6,417 nucleotides of DNA, taken from assembly GCA_964640935.1 (NCBI GenBank), contig CAZXIY010000064.1, positions 1-6,417 on the forward strand, given 5' to 3'. This DNA comes from CAZXIY01 sp964640935. GTDB taxonomy: Archaea; Thermoplasmatota; Thermoplasmata; Methanomassiliicoccales; Methanomethylophilaceae. Both the position numbers and the translations under genes were made by a program. Positions 1 to 5,362 of this stretch are shown one piece after another; within the stretch, counting starts at the first letter, position 1; each line of letters opens with the position of its first letter. Under the pieces are notes generated by a model, which had not been told where the DNA came from, did no database searches, and saw only the letters and a program-made list of their open reading frames with translations.

Positions 1-117
1 TACGAACGCAGATGTGATGCCGTGCTCCTTGAGAAGGTCGTTGATATGCCTTTCGTAATATCTCTTCATCATGCCCGGACACTGTTCCGAAAAATCATAT
101 CTGCCCTGTTCGCCCAT
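1..117 (-). CDS. N-terminal fragment of a probable MarR-family transcriptional regulator (runs off the window)
   Basis: On the minus strand an ATG at 117 opens a frame of 39 codons that is still open at position 1, so only the N-terminus is visible. The peptide begins MGEQGRYDFSEQCPGMM and continues with KRYYERHINDLLKEHGITS. A helical, charged N-terminus leading into a 'L-x-x-H/Y-G-I/L-T' turn is the usual entry to the winged-helix domain of MarR-type regulators, but the DNA-binding helix itself lies outside the window. The family call is therefore an inference from a short segment. No Shine-Dalgarno sequence precedes the ATG. A TATA-like box (minus strand AATATAAAT, 140-148) sits about 27 nt upstream, which would put transcription start almost on the ATG and suggests a leaderless mRNA. 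It points away from the rest of the window. It could be any small helix-turn-helix protein. Confidence 0.55.
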   Translation of the reverse strand, partial: MGEQGRYDFSEQCPGMMKRYYERHINDLLKEHGITSAFV

Positions 118-139
118 GATCGGTAGATGGCGGGCGGCG

Positions 140-148
140 ATTTATATT
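140..148 (-). promoter_or_regulatory. TATA box of the leftmost minus-strand gene
   Basis: The minus strand reads AATATAAAT here. Its centre is about 27 nt upstream of the ATG at 117, so the expected archaeal transcription start (roughly 25 nt downstream of the box) falls at about 118-120. Together with the missing Shine-Dalgarno sequence this points to leaderless transcription. No experimental start is known. Confidence 0.5.
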
Positions 149-368
149 CTAGCCATTGCGAACTTTATCGCACGGATATCGATCTCGGAATGATTCGGGG
201 GGCCATGACCGTTCGTAGAGGAAAATATTCATAGATTCGTGCTGCGGCCGCCCCCTGATACTAAACAGCGATCTTTCGACAAGGATGCATCGGCGCTACT
301 GAAGGGCGGCGAGAGTTATGTCCAAACGAGCATGACGTTGGTAAAGTGAACATACCGGCAAAATCCAT

Positions 369-389
369 CCCCGCCGGGGAACGGCGGGG
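369..389. repeat. GC-rich hairpin, 8-bp perfect stem
   Basis: CCCCGCCG (369-376) and CGGCGGGG (382-389) are perfect reverse complements around a GGGAA loop, with an extra AT/AT pair reachable if one G bulges. It lies just beyond the 3' end of the decayed minus-strand gene. A T-rich tract (GGTTTTTCC, about 410-418) follows on the plus strand, but no long T-run follows on the minus strand. It could be a terminator or processing hairpin; the structure is certain, the role is not. Confidence 0.5.
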
Positions 390-445
390 GATCAAACCTC
401 TTCCATCGGTTTTTCCATTACGCTCTTCGATACCCTCTGCAAAGA

Positions 446-834
446 TCACATCGTCGTTGCAGACGCGCGTTCCATGGTTCCTGCATGCATACTTTCACGA
501 ACGTCCGCCGACATCATCGCGCTCATCACCGCCATTGTGCTGACACCTATGCTCAGCGGGTCGTGAATGATGACCTTCACGTTCCTCAGAGCGGTATCAT
601 CGAACGAGTACGGCACACCTGGCGACGATATGATCTAGCCTCAGCATGTCTGAATCCGGTGTCGCTGCGACATTATTGTATTCTGACGCAAGACCCTCTG
701 ATCATCACGGTCACCGCAGAATACAGAATGCCCATACCGCCGGCGAATCCGACGTAGATCGTGAACACCCCTGCTAAGGCCATTACGATCATCATCACCC
801 TGACGGTCGGCGGCTTGTCGAATATGAAGCTCAT
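446..834 (-). pseudogene. Decayed gene for a small membrane protein (multiple frameshifts)
   Basis: An ATG at 834 on the minus strand starts a good-looking peptide, MSFIFDKPPTVRVMMIVMAL, which continues as one hydrophobic helix and stops at 673-675 after 53 aa. Before that stop, protein-like sequence resumes in a second frame at about 701-600 (SEGLASEYNNVAATPDSDML, then RLDHIVARCAVLVR). It moves to a third frame at about 634-449 (ISSPGVPYSFDDTALRNVKV, then IIHDPLSIGVSTMAVMSAMM) and ends at the TGA at 446-448. The pieces follow one another in order on one strand, as expected for a gene of about 130 codons broken by two small indels. I do not recognise the family; the N-terminus predicts one membrane-spanning helix. 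Alternatives are sequencing or assembly errors in an intact gene, or a genuine 53-aa membrane protein (673-834) followed by chance open frames. Confidence 0.4.
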
Positions 835-864
835 GAACGATCATATTTGCTTTTTGAATATCTA

Positions 865-875
865 GTTATATATTT
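865..875 (-). promoter_or_regulatory. TATA-like element upstream of the decayed membrane-protein gene
   Basis: The minus strand reads AAATATATAAC here. It is centred about 36 nt upstream of the ATG at 834, giving a predicted start near 845 and a leader of about 11 nt. A surviving promoter fits a gene that decayed recently. Confidence 0.35.
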
Positions 876-1007
876 GATTACCATTTGATGTAACAATCAG
901 ATATTTGTCTAGTATCCTGAATACAATATCAATCATCGATGACGGTATGGATGGTTGTCGGCGTCGCATACAAAACGAATGTTTGTGAACGACACGTACG
1001 AAAAACC

Positions 1008-1044
1008 TGTAATGCAATGTTATAATTTTCTACATTCTATTACA
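1008..1044 (+). promoter_or_regulatory. TATA-like box inside an inverted repeat, candidate promoter
   Basis: TGTAAT-GC-AATGT (1008-1020) and ACATT-CT-ATTACA (1032-1044) are inverted copies with one 2-nt mismatch, separated by 11 nt. That spacer begins TATAATTTTC (1021-1030), which resembles an archaeal TATA box. If used, transcription would start near 1045-1055 and run into the stem-loop at 1084-1123. The dyad around the box would suit a repressor. Neither promoter activity nor direction is established. Confidence 0.3.
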
Positions 1045-1083
1045 TGAAATTCACATATCTAGATATCAAAAATAAGGAAACAG

Positions 1084-1123
1084 GGCATGTGTTACTGCAG
1101 AGCAAAAGCTCCGCAGACGTGCC
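1084..1123 (+). ncRNA. Compact stem-loop, possible structured RNA or leader element
   Basis: GGCATGT (1084-1090) pairs with ACGTGCC (1117-1123), using one G-U pair. Inside it CTGC (1095-1098) pairs with GCAG (1113-1116), and GAGC (1100-1103) pairs with GCTC (1108-1111), closed by an AAAA loop with a single A/C mismatch. GTTA (1091-1094) is a one-sided bulge. That is 15 pairs in 40 nt, with compensating geometry. It lies 30-40 nt downstream of the predicted start from the promoter at 1008-1044. I do not recognise an RNA family. A 52-codon Cys-rich frame (1087-1245) overlaps it and is the main alternative explanation. Confidence 0.3.
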
Positions 1124-1257
1124 GTTCCGCCCGCCGATATCAAAGTTTGAATTATGTCTTCGATAAGCCGTGCATAAAAGATCTGTCTAAAAAATCAGAC
1201 TATTGTCTTCTGCATACACAACATATGTCGTCGATTATACCATGACATCGTCCCACT

Positions 1258-1312
1258 GGACGGGCGGGGGACGGACCCCACCCGAACCTATTTTCCACAC
1301 AGGCGCCCGTCC
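1258..1312. repeat. Mutually exclusive G/C-rich hairpins
   Basis: CGGG-C-GGGG (1261-1269) can pair with CCCC-A-CCCG (1276-1284) around a 6-nt loop. Alternatively GGACGGGCG (1258-1266) can pair perfectly with CGCCCGTCC (1304-1312). The two foldings share 1261-1266 and cannot coexist, which is the arrangement of a switch or attenuator. Chance pairing in a G/C-rich patch is a real alternative. Confidence 0.3.
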
Positions 1313-1391
1313 GTCTTTGGGAAGGTCCGGCCGATGGCCGAAAACGAGTTTTGATAAACACAAACCGCCCGAGGGATCGATATACCTACTC

Positions 1392-1554
1392 TGTTCTCTA
1401 GACGCTAAAAGAATGCTCGTTGTATTATCTGCCCGATCGATGATAAAGCATTCGCTGATTGTTGGCCTGACTTCCTACGTCAGGCATTGGGCAGCGAATG
1501 CTTTTACCGCAATCATGCCGATTGCAAAGTGAGAGTTCTTTAGCGTAGAGAACA
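1392..1554. repeat. 163-bp imperfect palindrome with three nested perfect stems (MITE-like or rod-shaped RNA)
   Basis: The outer arms are TGTTCTCTA-GA-CGCTAAA-A-GAA (1392-1413) and its complement TTCTTTAGCGTAGAGAACA (1536-1554), which give 19 pairs with three extra bases on the left. The middle arms AAAGCATTCGCTG (1445-1457) and CAGCGAATGCTTT (1492-1504) match perfectly over 13 bp. The inner arms GCCTGAC (1465-1471) and GTCAGGC (1479-1485) match over 7 bp around TTCCTAC. The segments between outer and middle arms are both exactly 31 nt and more than half of their positions still pair. The whole piece therefore folds into one long rod. Such elements are typically non-autonomous transposon derivatives or sources of hairpin RNA. 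No transposase gene and no clear target duplication flank it. The structure is certain, its identity is not. Confidence 0.6.
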
Positions 1555-1589
1555 TATTTCGACAATTCCGACGCAATTCCGGATGCTAT

Positions 1590-1610
1590 CTGATGCCCGA
1601 AGGGCATCGG
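1590..1610. repeat. Short stable hairpin CTGATGCCC-GAA-GGGCATCGG
   Basis: Seven Watson-Crick pairs (1592-1598 with 1602-1608) plus one G-U and one C-G pair close a GAA triloop. It sits 36 nt after the long palindrome and about 165 nt before the transporter operon. Two direct copies of CAATTCCG (1563-1570 and 1574-1581) precede it. No T-run follows, so it is not an obvious terminator. Confidence 0.4.
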
Positions 1611-1708
1611 ACGACATACGGGCAGGGGAGGAACGCATGTGTCAAAGGGAGATGTTCAGAGTAATCGCTAAACTTTGAATCCACTAATGCAACAGAGTGT
1701 TCCCCATG

Positions 1709-1723
1709 TAATAATATTAATAT
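1709..1723 (+). promoter_or_regulatory. TATA-like box of the transporter operon
   Basis: The run GTAATAATATTAATAT is the best TATA-like segment upstream of the binding-protein gene. From its centre, transcription would begin near 1738-1742, leaving a leader of about 35 nt that contains the Shine-Dalgarno site GAGGT at 1765-1769. A second AT-rich run, TTTAAAATTA (1751-1760), is too close to the ATG to act as the box for a leadered mRNA. Confidence 0.4.
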
Positions 1724-1727
1724 CAAA

Positions 1728-1750
1728 TTAGTAATACTTAGTAACACTAA
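1728..1750. promoter_or_regulatory. Operator-like pair of overlapping TTAGT-N3-ACTAA palindromes
   Basis: TTAGTAACACTAA (1738-1750) is a perfect 5-bp palindrome with a 3-nt spacer. TTAGTAATACTTA (1728-1740) is a second copy with imperfect symmetry (TTAGT against ACTTA) that shares TTA with the first. The 10-nt unit TTAGTAAYAC is repeated in tandem, and the outer edges AAATTAGT (1725-1732) and ACTAATTT (1746-1753) are also exact inverted copies. The pair lies over the predicted transcription start, where a bound repressor would block initiation. Size and composition suit a dimeric DtxR/MntR-type metal regulator, and control of an iron-transport operon by such a protein would be expected. The regulator assignment is inference. 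Confidence 0.45.
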
Positions 1751-1775
1751 TTTAAAATTATTATGAGGTACATGA

Positions 1776-2867
1776 ATGAATAATAAACAGCTGTTCGCAA
1801 TATTCGCAGTAGCGATCGTCGTGGTCGCGGCCGTGGGCATCGGTGTCTATGCGATGAACAATAAGGAGAATCACGGCGACAGGACGGTCACGGATTCACG
1901 CGACAGGACGGTCACTGTGCCGTATGAGATAGAATCCATACTATGCATCAAATCGTGCTCCCTCGAACTGGTCAGCTGGTTCGACTCCGTGAAAAAGGTC
2001 AATGCAATTGACTCCAATGATGCGATAACAGGCGATAAGACATACACACAGGTGTACAAGAGCACATTCTCAGGTCTGAAGACGGTGACAATATCCAACG
2101 CCGAGGAGATAATTTCCCTCAAACCGTCGATCGTGATCTCGTCCACAGTATCCGTCGCCGATCTCGACAAAGAGCAGGAGACCTACGGCGTCCCGGTATA
2201 CGCGATAAACGCCGATCTCGAATTCGGAAGCTCCGCCTGGTACGAGCAGATCACGAGGCTCGGCGTACTTCTGAAAGAAGAGAAGAGAGCGACCGAACTG
2301 ACGGACGGCGTGAAAGGTATCATCAAGGACCTACAGAAATCCAGCGTCAAGGACGTCTCCGCATATGCCTGCGGTATGATGTTCTACGGAAAGGGGACAT
2401 TCCTCAAGACATCCGGGACAGGAGACTATCTGCCATTCGACTACAGTGGCGTGACGAATATCATGCCCACTTCGCCCAGCGGCAATAAGCAACCGTACAA
2501 CACCACGATCGAGAACGTGCTCGCGGCCGATTTTGACTACATATTCATCGACGGCAGCAACCTGACGTCGGTCGTGACCGAGATCAACGGATACATCTCA
2601 ACGACGACGCTCGGCGACAAGCAGGCGATAACAGACGATAACGTCTACAAAGTGATGACCTATAAGAACTGGGGTACGCAGTGGGACAACCAGCTCATCA
2701 ATTGCGCGTACGTGGCAAAGACCGTGAACATCGACGGATACTCCTGGTCGTTCGAAGACAAAGCGAACGAGATAATCCAGCTGTTCTACAAGGGAACGAC
2801 AGCAACGTACAAGACGATTGCCGCAGGCGAGACCAGCGGCGGATGCGGTCACGTGAGTCTGAGCTGA
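1776..2867 (+). CDS. Membrane-anchored iron-complex ABC transporter substrate-binding protein
   Basis: This 363-aa protein is the extracytoplasmic receptor of the transporter encoded downstream. It has an N-terminal membrane helix (about residues 6-26) without a lipobox cysteine, so it is probably tethered by that uncleaved helix. A short linker leads to the family opening VTDSRDRTVTVP (38-49), the first lobe with CIKSC (57-61), the segment AEEIISLKPSIVISST (109-124), and the interlobe helix near 152-190. The second lobe has FDYIFIDGSN (253-262) and VYKVMTYKNWGTQWDNQLIN (290-309), typical of the FepB/FecB-like class III binding proteins. The C-terminus reads GGCGHVSLS (355-363). GAGGT at 1765-1769 is well spaced for ATG 1776; an ATG at 1772 is out of frame and closes after three codons. 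An in-frame 16-bp repeat (1876-1891, 1900-1915) doubles DRTVT. Iron-siderophore is the likeliest ligand; haem or corrinoid cannot be excluded. Confidence 0.9.
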   Translation: MNNKQLFAIFAVAIVVVAAVGIGVYAMNNKENHGDRTVTDSRDRTVTVPYEIESILCIKSCSLELVSWFDSVKKVNAIDSNDAITGDKTYTQVYKSTFSGLKTVTISNAEEIISLKPSIVISSTVSVADLDKEQETYGVPVYAINADLEFGSSAWYEQITRLGVLLKEEKRATELTDGVKGIIKDLQKSSVKDVSAYACGMMFYGKGTFLKTSGTGDYLPFDYSGVTNIMPTSPSGNKQPYNTTIENVLAADFDYIFIDGSNLTSVVTEINGYISTTTLGDKQAITDDNVYKVMTYKNWGTQWDNQLINCAYVAKTVNIDGYSWSFEDKANEIIQLFYKGTTATYKTIAAGETSGGCGHVSLS

Positions 2868-2872
2868 GACAG

Positions 2873-3991
2873 ATGATGAGAGGGGACGCTTCGCCGGACA
2901 GGGACGACAGATACAGGATATATGCCGTATCCGACGACGATACATCCGACGGAGGCCCCTCCGAAACCTATAAAGGATTCGCCAAGCACAAGACGGGTTT
3001 CATATTCGCGGCCACCCTGGTCCTGGCGGGCCTGTTCTTCATTTCTGCGAGCATCGGGCCGATAAACATACCGTTCACGGAAGTTCTGAACGATATCTTC
3101 ACCTTCAATCTCGAGGGTAACGGCCGCATCGTATGGAATGTGAGACTAGTTCGTACGGTCGGGGCGATACTGGTCGGCTCCGGTCTCGCTGTGTGTGGCG
3201 TGGTCATGCAGTGCATATTGAGAAATCCTCTGGCATCGCCGTACACATTGGGACTGTCGAACGCCGCGGCCTTCGGCGCGGCGTTCTCAATAGTGTTCGT
3301 CGGCACCGGATCGATGATGACATCCGGCATATCGATAAACAACCCGTATGTGACAGTATGCTTCTCATTCGTCTTCAGCATGATCGCCACGGGCATCATT
3401 CTTCTGCTGACGAAGATAACGCATGTGTCGGCGGAGACGATGGTGCTTGCGGGCATAGCGATAAGCGCGATATTCTCCGCCGGTCTTTCGATGACACAGT
3501 TCGTAGCCACGGATTCGCAGCTCGCGAACATCGTATCATGGATGTTCGGCGACATCGGCAGGGCGTCGTGGTCGTGGAATCTGTTCATATTCGCCGTACT
3601 GCTGCCTGTGCTCATCTATTTCTTCTTCAAAAGATGGGATTACAACGCGATCGACGCCGGAGAAGAGACGGCGAAAGGATTGGGCGTTGATACAGAAAGG
3701 GAACGCATCATCGGGATGATACTATCTGCGGTGCTGTGCTCGGTGATCGTATCATTCTTCGGCATAATCGCGTTCATAGGCCTTCTCGCGCCCCATATAG
3801 CGCGTATGATAGTGGGCGGGGACCACAGATACCTGATCCCCGCATCGATAGTCCTGGGTTCGATAATACTGATAGCGGCGGACCTGGTCGGAAAGCAGAT
3901 ACTCGCTCCGGAGGTCATTCCGGTCGGGATAATAACGTCGCTGCTGGGCGGTCCGCTGTTCATATATCTTCTGATAAAGAGGTACAGATGA
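2873..3991 (+). CDS. FecCD/BtuC-family iron-complex ABC transporter permease
   Basis: A 372-aa polytopic membrane protein that forms the translocation channel, presumably as a homodimer. After a hydrophilic, Asp-rich N-terminal stretch (residues 1-41) come about ten hydrophobic helices. Family landmarks are RNPLASPYTLG (117-127), WMFGDIG (223-229), the coupling segment AKGLGV (267-272), GIIAFIGLLAPHIARMIVG (297-315), DHRYLIPASIVLGS (317-330) and the closing PVGIITSLLGGPLFIYLLIK (350-369). These place it with FecCD/BtuC/FhuB permeases. The gene starts 5 nt after the binding-protein stop. Two adjacent ATGs (2873, 2876) are possible starts; no strong Shine-Dalgarno is present, so translation is probably coupled to the upstream gene. 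The N-terminal extension is longer than the roughly 10-20 residues usual before the first helix, and no later Met gives a conventional start. Its stop overlaps the ATPase start. Confidence 0.93.
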   Translation: MMRGDASPDRDDRYRIYAVSDDDTSDGGPSETYKGFAKHKTGFIFAATLVLAGLFFISASIGPINIPFTEVLNDIFTFNLEGNGRIVWNVRLVRTVGAILVGSGLAVCGVVMQCILRNPLASPYTLGLSNAAAFGAAFSIVFVGTGSMMTSGISINNPYVTVCFSFVFSMIATGIILLLTKITHVSAETMVLAGIAISAIFSAGLSMTQFVATDSQLANIVSWMFGDIGRASWSWNLFIFAVLLPVLIYFFFKRWDYNAIDAGEETAKGLGVDTERERIIGMILSAVLCSVIVSFFGIIAFIGLLAPHIARMIVGGDHRYLIPASIVLGSIILIAADLVGKQILAPEVIPVGIITSLLGGPLFIYLLIKRYR

Positions 3992-4755
3992 TGAGATTCG
4001 ACATAAACGGTTTGGAATTCTCGTACAGGAGTATGAAAGTGCTGGACGATGTCGCTTTGGAGATACGTGACGGCGATGTCGTATCCATACTCGGACCGAA
4101 CGGCGTCGGAAAGACGACACTGCTGAAATGCCTCAACAACATACTCAGCCCGCAGGCGGGGCTCGTGGAGATAGACGGCAGAGACATCGGAGGGATGAAG
4201 AGGAAGGAAATAGCCAAAGAGATCGGATACGTACCGCAGAGAGGCGAACCTTCCCGCATGACCGTATTCGAATCGGTGCTCCTCGGCAGAAGACCGCACA
4301 TCGATATCGATGCGACTGAGAACGACCTGAAACTGACGAGCAGGGTGATTAACCTTGTCGGTCTCCGCGACCTTTCGATGAAATATGTCGACGAGATAAG
4401 TGGCGGGGAATACCAATTGGTGCAAATAGCCAGATCGTTTGTTCAACAGCCGAAGGTCATCCTCCTGGACGAACCGACGAGCAATCTCGATCCGTCGAAC
4501 CAGCACATGATAATGCATACAATTCAGAGGATAGTGAAGAACAACGACATGGCCGCGATAATGGTTGTGCACGATCTGAATCTAGCGATACGCCATTCCG
4601 ACCTGTTCGTCCTCATGAAAGGAGGCAAGGTCTTCGCCGCCGGCGGTCTGGAAGTTATGACACCGGATAACATTCGCGCGGTGTACGATATCGACGCTTA
4701 TGTGGAGACAATCCACAACATACCGATTGTCGTCCCGAAGCAGGTGGTGGACTGA
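3988..4755 (+). CDS. FecE/BtuD-family iron-complex ABC transporter ATP-binding protein
   Basis: This 255-aa cytoplasmic ATPase powers the permease. All nucleotide-binding motifs are present: Walker A GPNGVGKT (36-43), Q-loop YVPQ (81-84), signature ISGGEYQ (137-143), Walker B VILLDEP (157-163), D-loop SNLDP (165-169) and switch histidine H195 in MVVHDLN. The signature has Tyr and Leu (SGGEYQLVQ) where many homologues have Arg; this variant is not expected to impair function. The length is typical for the family, with a short regulatory tail (about 225-255). The ATG at 3988 overlaps the permease stop by 4 nt (ATGA). The next codon is also ATG (3991) and lies 8 nt after the GAGG at 3979-3982, close to the 7-nt spacing of other genes here, so a start at 3991 is equally possible. 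The methyltransferase follows after 1 nt. Confidence 0.95.
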   Translation: MMRFDINGLEFSYRSMKVLDDVALEIRDGDVVSILGPNGVGKTTLLKCLNNILSPQAGLVEIDGRDIGGMKRKEIAKEIGYVPQRGEPSRMTVFESVLLGRRPHIDIDATENDLKLTSRVINLVGLRDLSMKYVDEISGGEYQLVQIARSFVQQPKVILLDEPTSNLDPSNQHMIMHTIQRIVKNNDMAAIMVVHDLNLAIRHSDLFVLMKGGKVFAAGGLEVMTPDNIRAVYDIDAYVETIHNIPIVVPKQVVD

Positions 4756-4756
4756 T

Positions 4757-5362
4757 ATGGATGTCAATCCGAAGCAGAAGGAATTCTTCGACGAGCATGC
4801 GGATGTTTGGGATGTCATCTCGGTACATGACACCGCGATCGTGGAATATATCGCATCACTGCTGGCGCTTAAAGGGAACGAGGATGTTCTCGATGTCGGC
4901 ACTGGGACCGGCGTAATGATCCCGTATTACGAGAGGTACCTAAAGAATGGGACGGTAACGGGGTTGGATTATTCGGAGAAGATGATCGAGGTCGCAAAAC
5001 GGAAGTATCCCGAAAGAAGAGGGCCGACGGTAAGATACAGGGTCGGGGACCTATACGATCTGGATGAGTCAGATTGTTATGATACGATAGTCTGCTATTC
5101 CTGCTTCCCGCATTTTCCAGACAAGAAAGGTGCTATGAAACTACTATCGGCTGCACTCAGGAAAGGGGGCATGCTGATGATCTCGCACGGCTGTTCGAGG
5201 GACAAGATCAACCAGGTGCACAGAGAGGGAGGGGAGGCGATCTGCCACGATTATCTTCCTGATGAGAAAGGAATGAGAGAATTATTCACCGATGCGGGGC
5301 TCGATGTGACATTCGTCCGCGACGATAATGACATGTATATCGTCGTGGGAAAGAAGCTCTGA
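4757..5362 (+). CDS. Class I SAM-dependent methyltransferase linked to the iron transporter
   Basis: A 201-aa cytoplasmic protein with the Rossmann-type methyltransferase core: motif I VLDVGTGTG (44-52), the acidic ribose-binding residue D71 in GLDYSEKMIEVAK (69-81), GDLYDLD (97-103), and motif IV region DTIVCYSCFPHF (109-120) before LRKGGMLMISH (134-144). The C-terminal part contains SRDKINQVHREGGEAICHDY (147-166) with several His and Cys residues (H144, C146, H155, C163, H164), then LPDEKGMRELFTDAGL (167-182). It starts 1 nt after the ATPase stop, with AGGTG at 4742-4746 upstream, so it is surely co-transcribed with the transporter. From memory, small methyltransferases of this kind recur beside FecBCD-type transporters in methanogens and anaerobic bacteria. 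The substrate is unknown; an imported chelate, tetrapyrrole or metallophore precursor would fit the context. Confidence 0.88.
   Translation: MDVNPKQKEFFDEHADVWDVISVHDTAIVEYIASLLALKGNEDVLDVGTGTGVMIPYYERYLKNGTVTGLDYSEKMIEVAKRKYPERRGPTVRYRVGDLYDLDESDCYDTIVCYSCFPHFPDKKGAMKLLSAALRKGGMLMISHGCSRDKINQVHREGGEAICHDYLPDEKGMRELFTDAGLDVTFVRDDNDMYIVVGKKL

Larger units (their letters stand above)
118..445. other. Stretch without a convincing gene
   Basis: No frame here looks like a complete gene. The left edge carries the TATA box of the minus-strand regulator gene. A GC-rich hairpin is at 369-389 and an 8-bp NotI-like palindrome (GCGGCCGC) is at 244-251. A minus-strand frame starting near GTG 449 begins with plausible protein sequence (VIFAEGIEERNGK) and then dissolves into low-quality sequence through the hairpin. 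It may be the tail of the decayed gene at 446-834. Confidence 0.5.
835..1775. other. Long non-coding stretch rich in inverted repeats
   Basis: About 940 bp separate the decayed gene from the transporter operon. Frames open here (for example 1203-1532 plus and 1425-1607 minus) lack ribosome sites and protein-like composition and cross the palindromes, so I do not call them genes. The stretch is AT-rich at both ends (835-1080 and 1690-1775) and GC-rich in the middle. It holds a TATA-like box framed by a dyad (1008-1044), a 12-bp palindrome ATATCTAGATAT (1055-1066), a compact stem-loop (1084-1123), two competing G/C hairpins (1258-1312), a small hairpin CGGCC-GAT-GGCCG (1328-1340), the 163-bp palindrome (1392-1554), a hairpin at 1590-1610 and the operon control region (about 1709-1769). 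This density suggests an RNA gene, a miniature mobile element, or both. Confidence 0.6.

Noticed and set aside
1203..1532. Plus-strand open frame of 109 codons in the non-coding stretch
   Set aside because: No ribosome site, composition unlike a protein, and it runs through the hairpins and most of the long palindrome; the open frame is better explained by chance.
1563..1581. Two direct copies of CAATTCCG next to the palindrome as target-site duplication
   Set aside because: Both copies lie on the same side of the palindrome and do not flank it, so they are not an insertion footprint.
1425..1607. Minus-strand open frame of 60 codons across the long palindrome
   Set aside because: It overlaps inverted-repeat arms, lacks a ribosome site and shows no recognisable motif.
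1081..1620. Known RNAs such as RNase P RNA, SRP RNA, tRNA or a cobalamin riboswitch
   Set aside because: I looked for RNase P core sequences, the SRP GGAAG-type loop, a tRNA T-arm and B12-box sequences on both strands and found none.
3640..4572. 310-codon minus-strand open frame opposite the ATPase and permease genes
   Set aside because: The plus-strand genes carry all expected ABC motifs across this interval, so the minus frame is a shadow.
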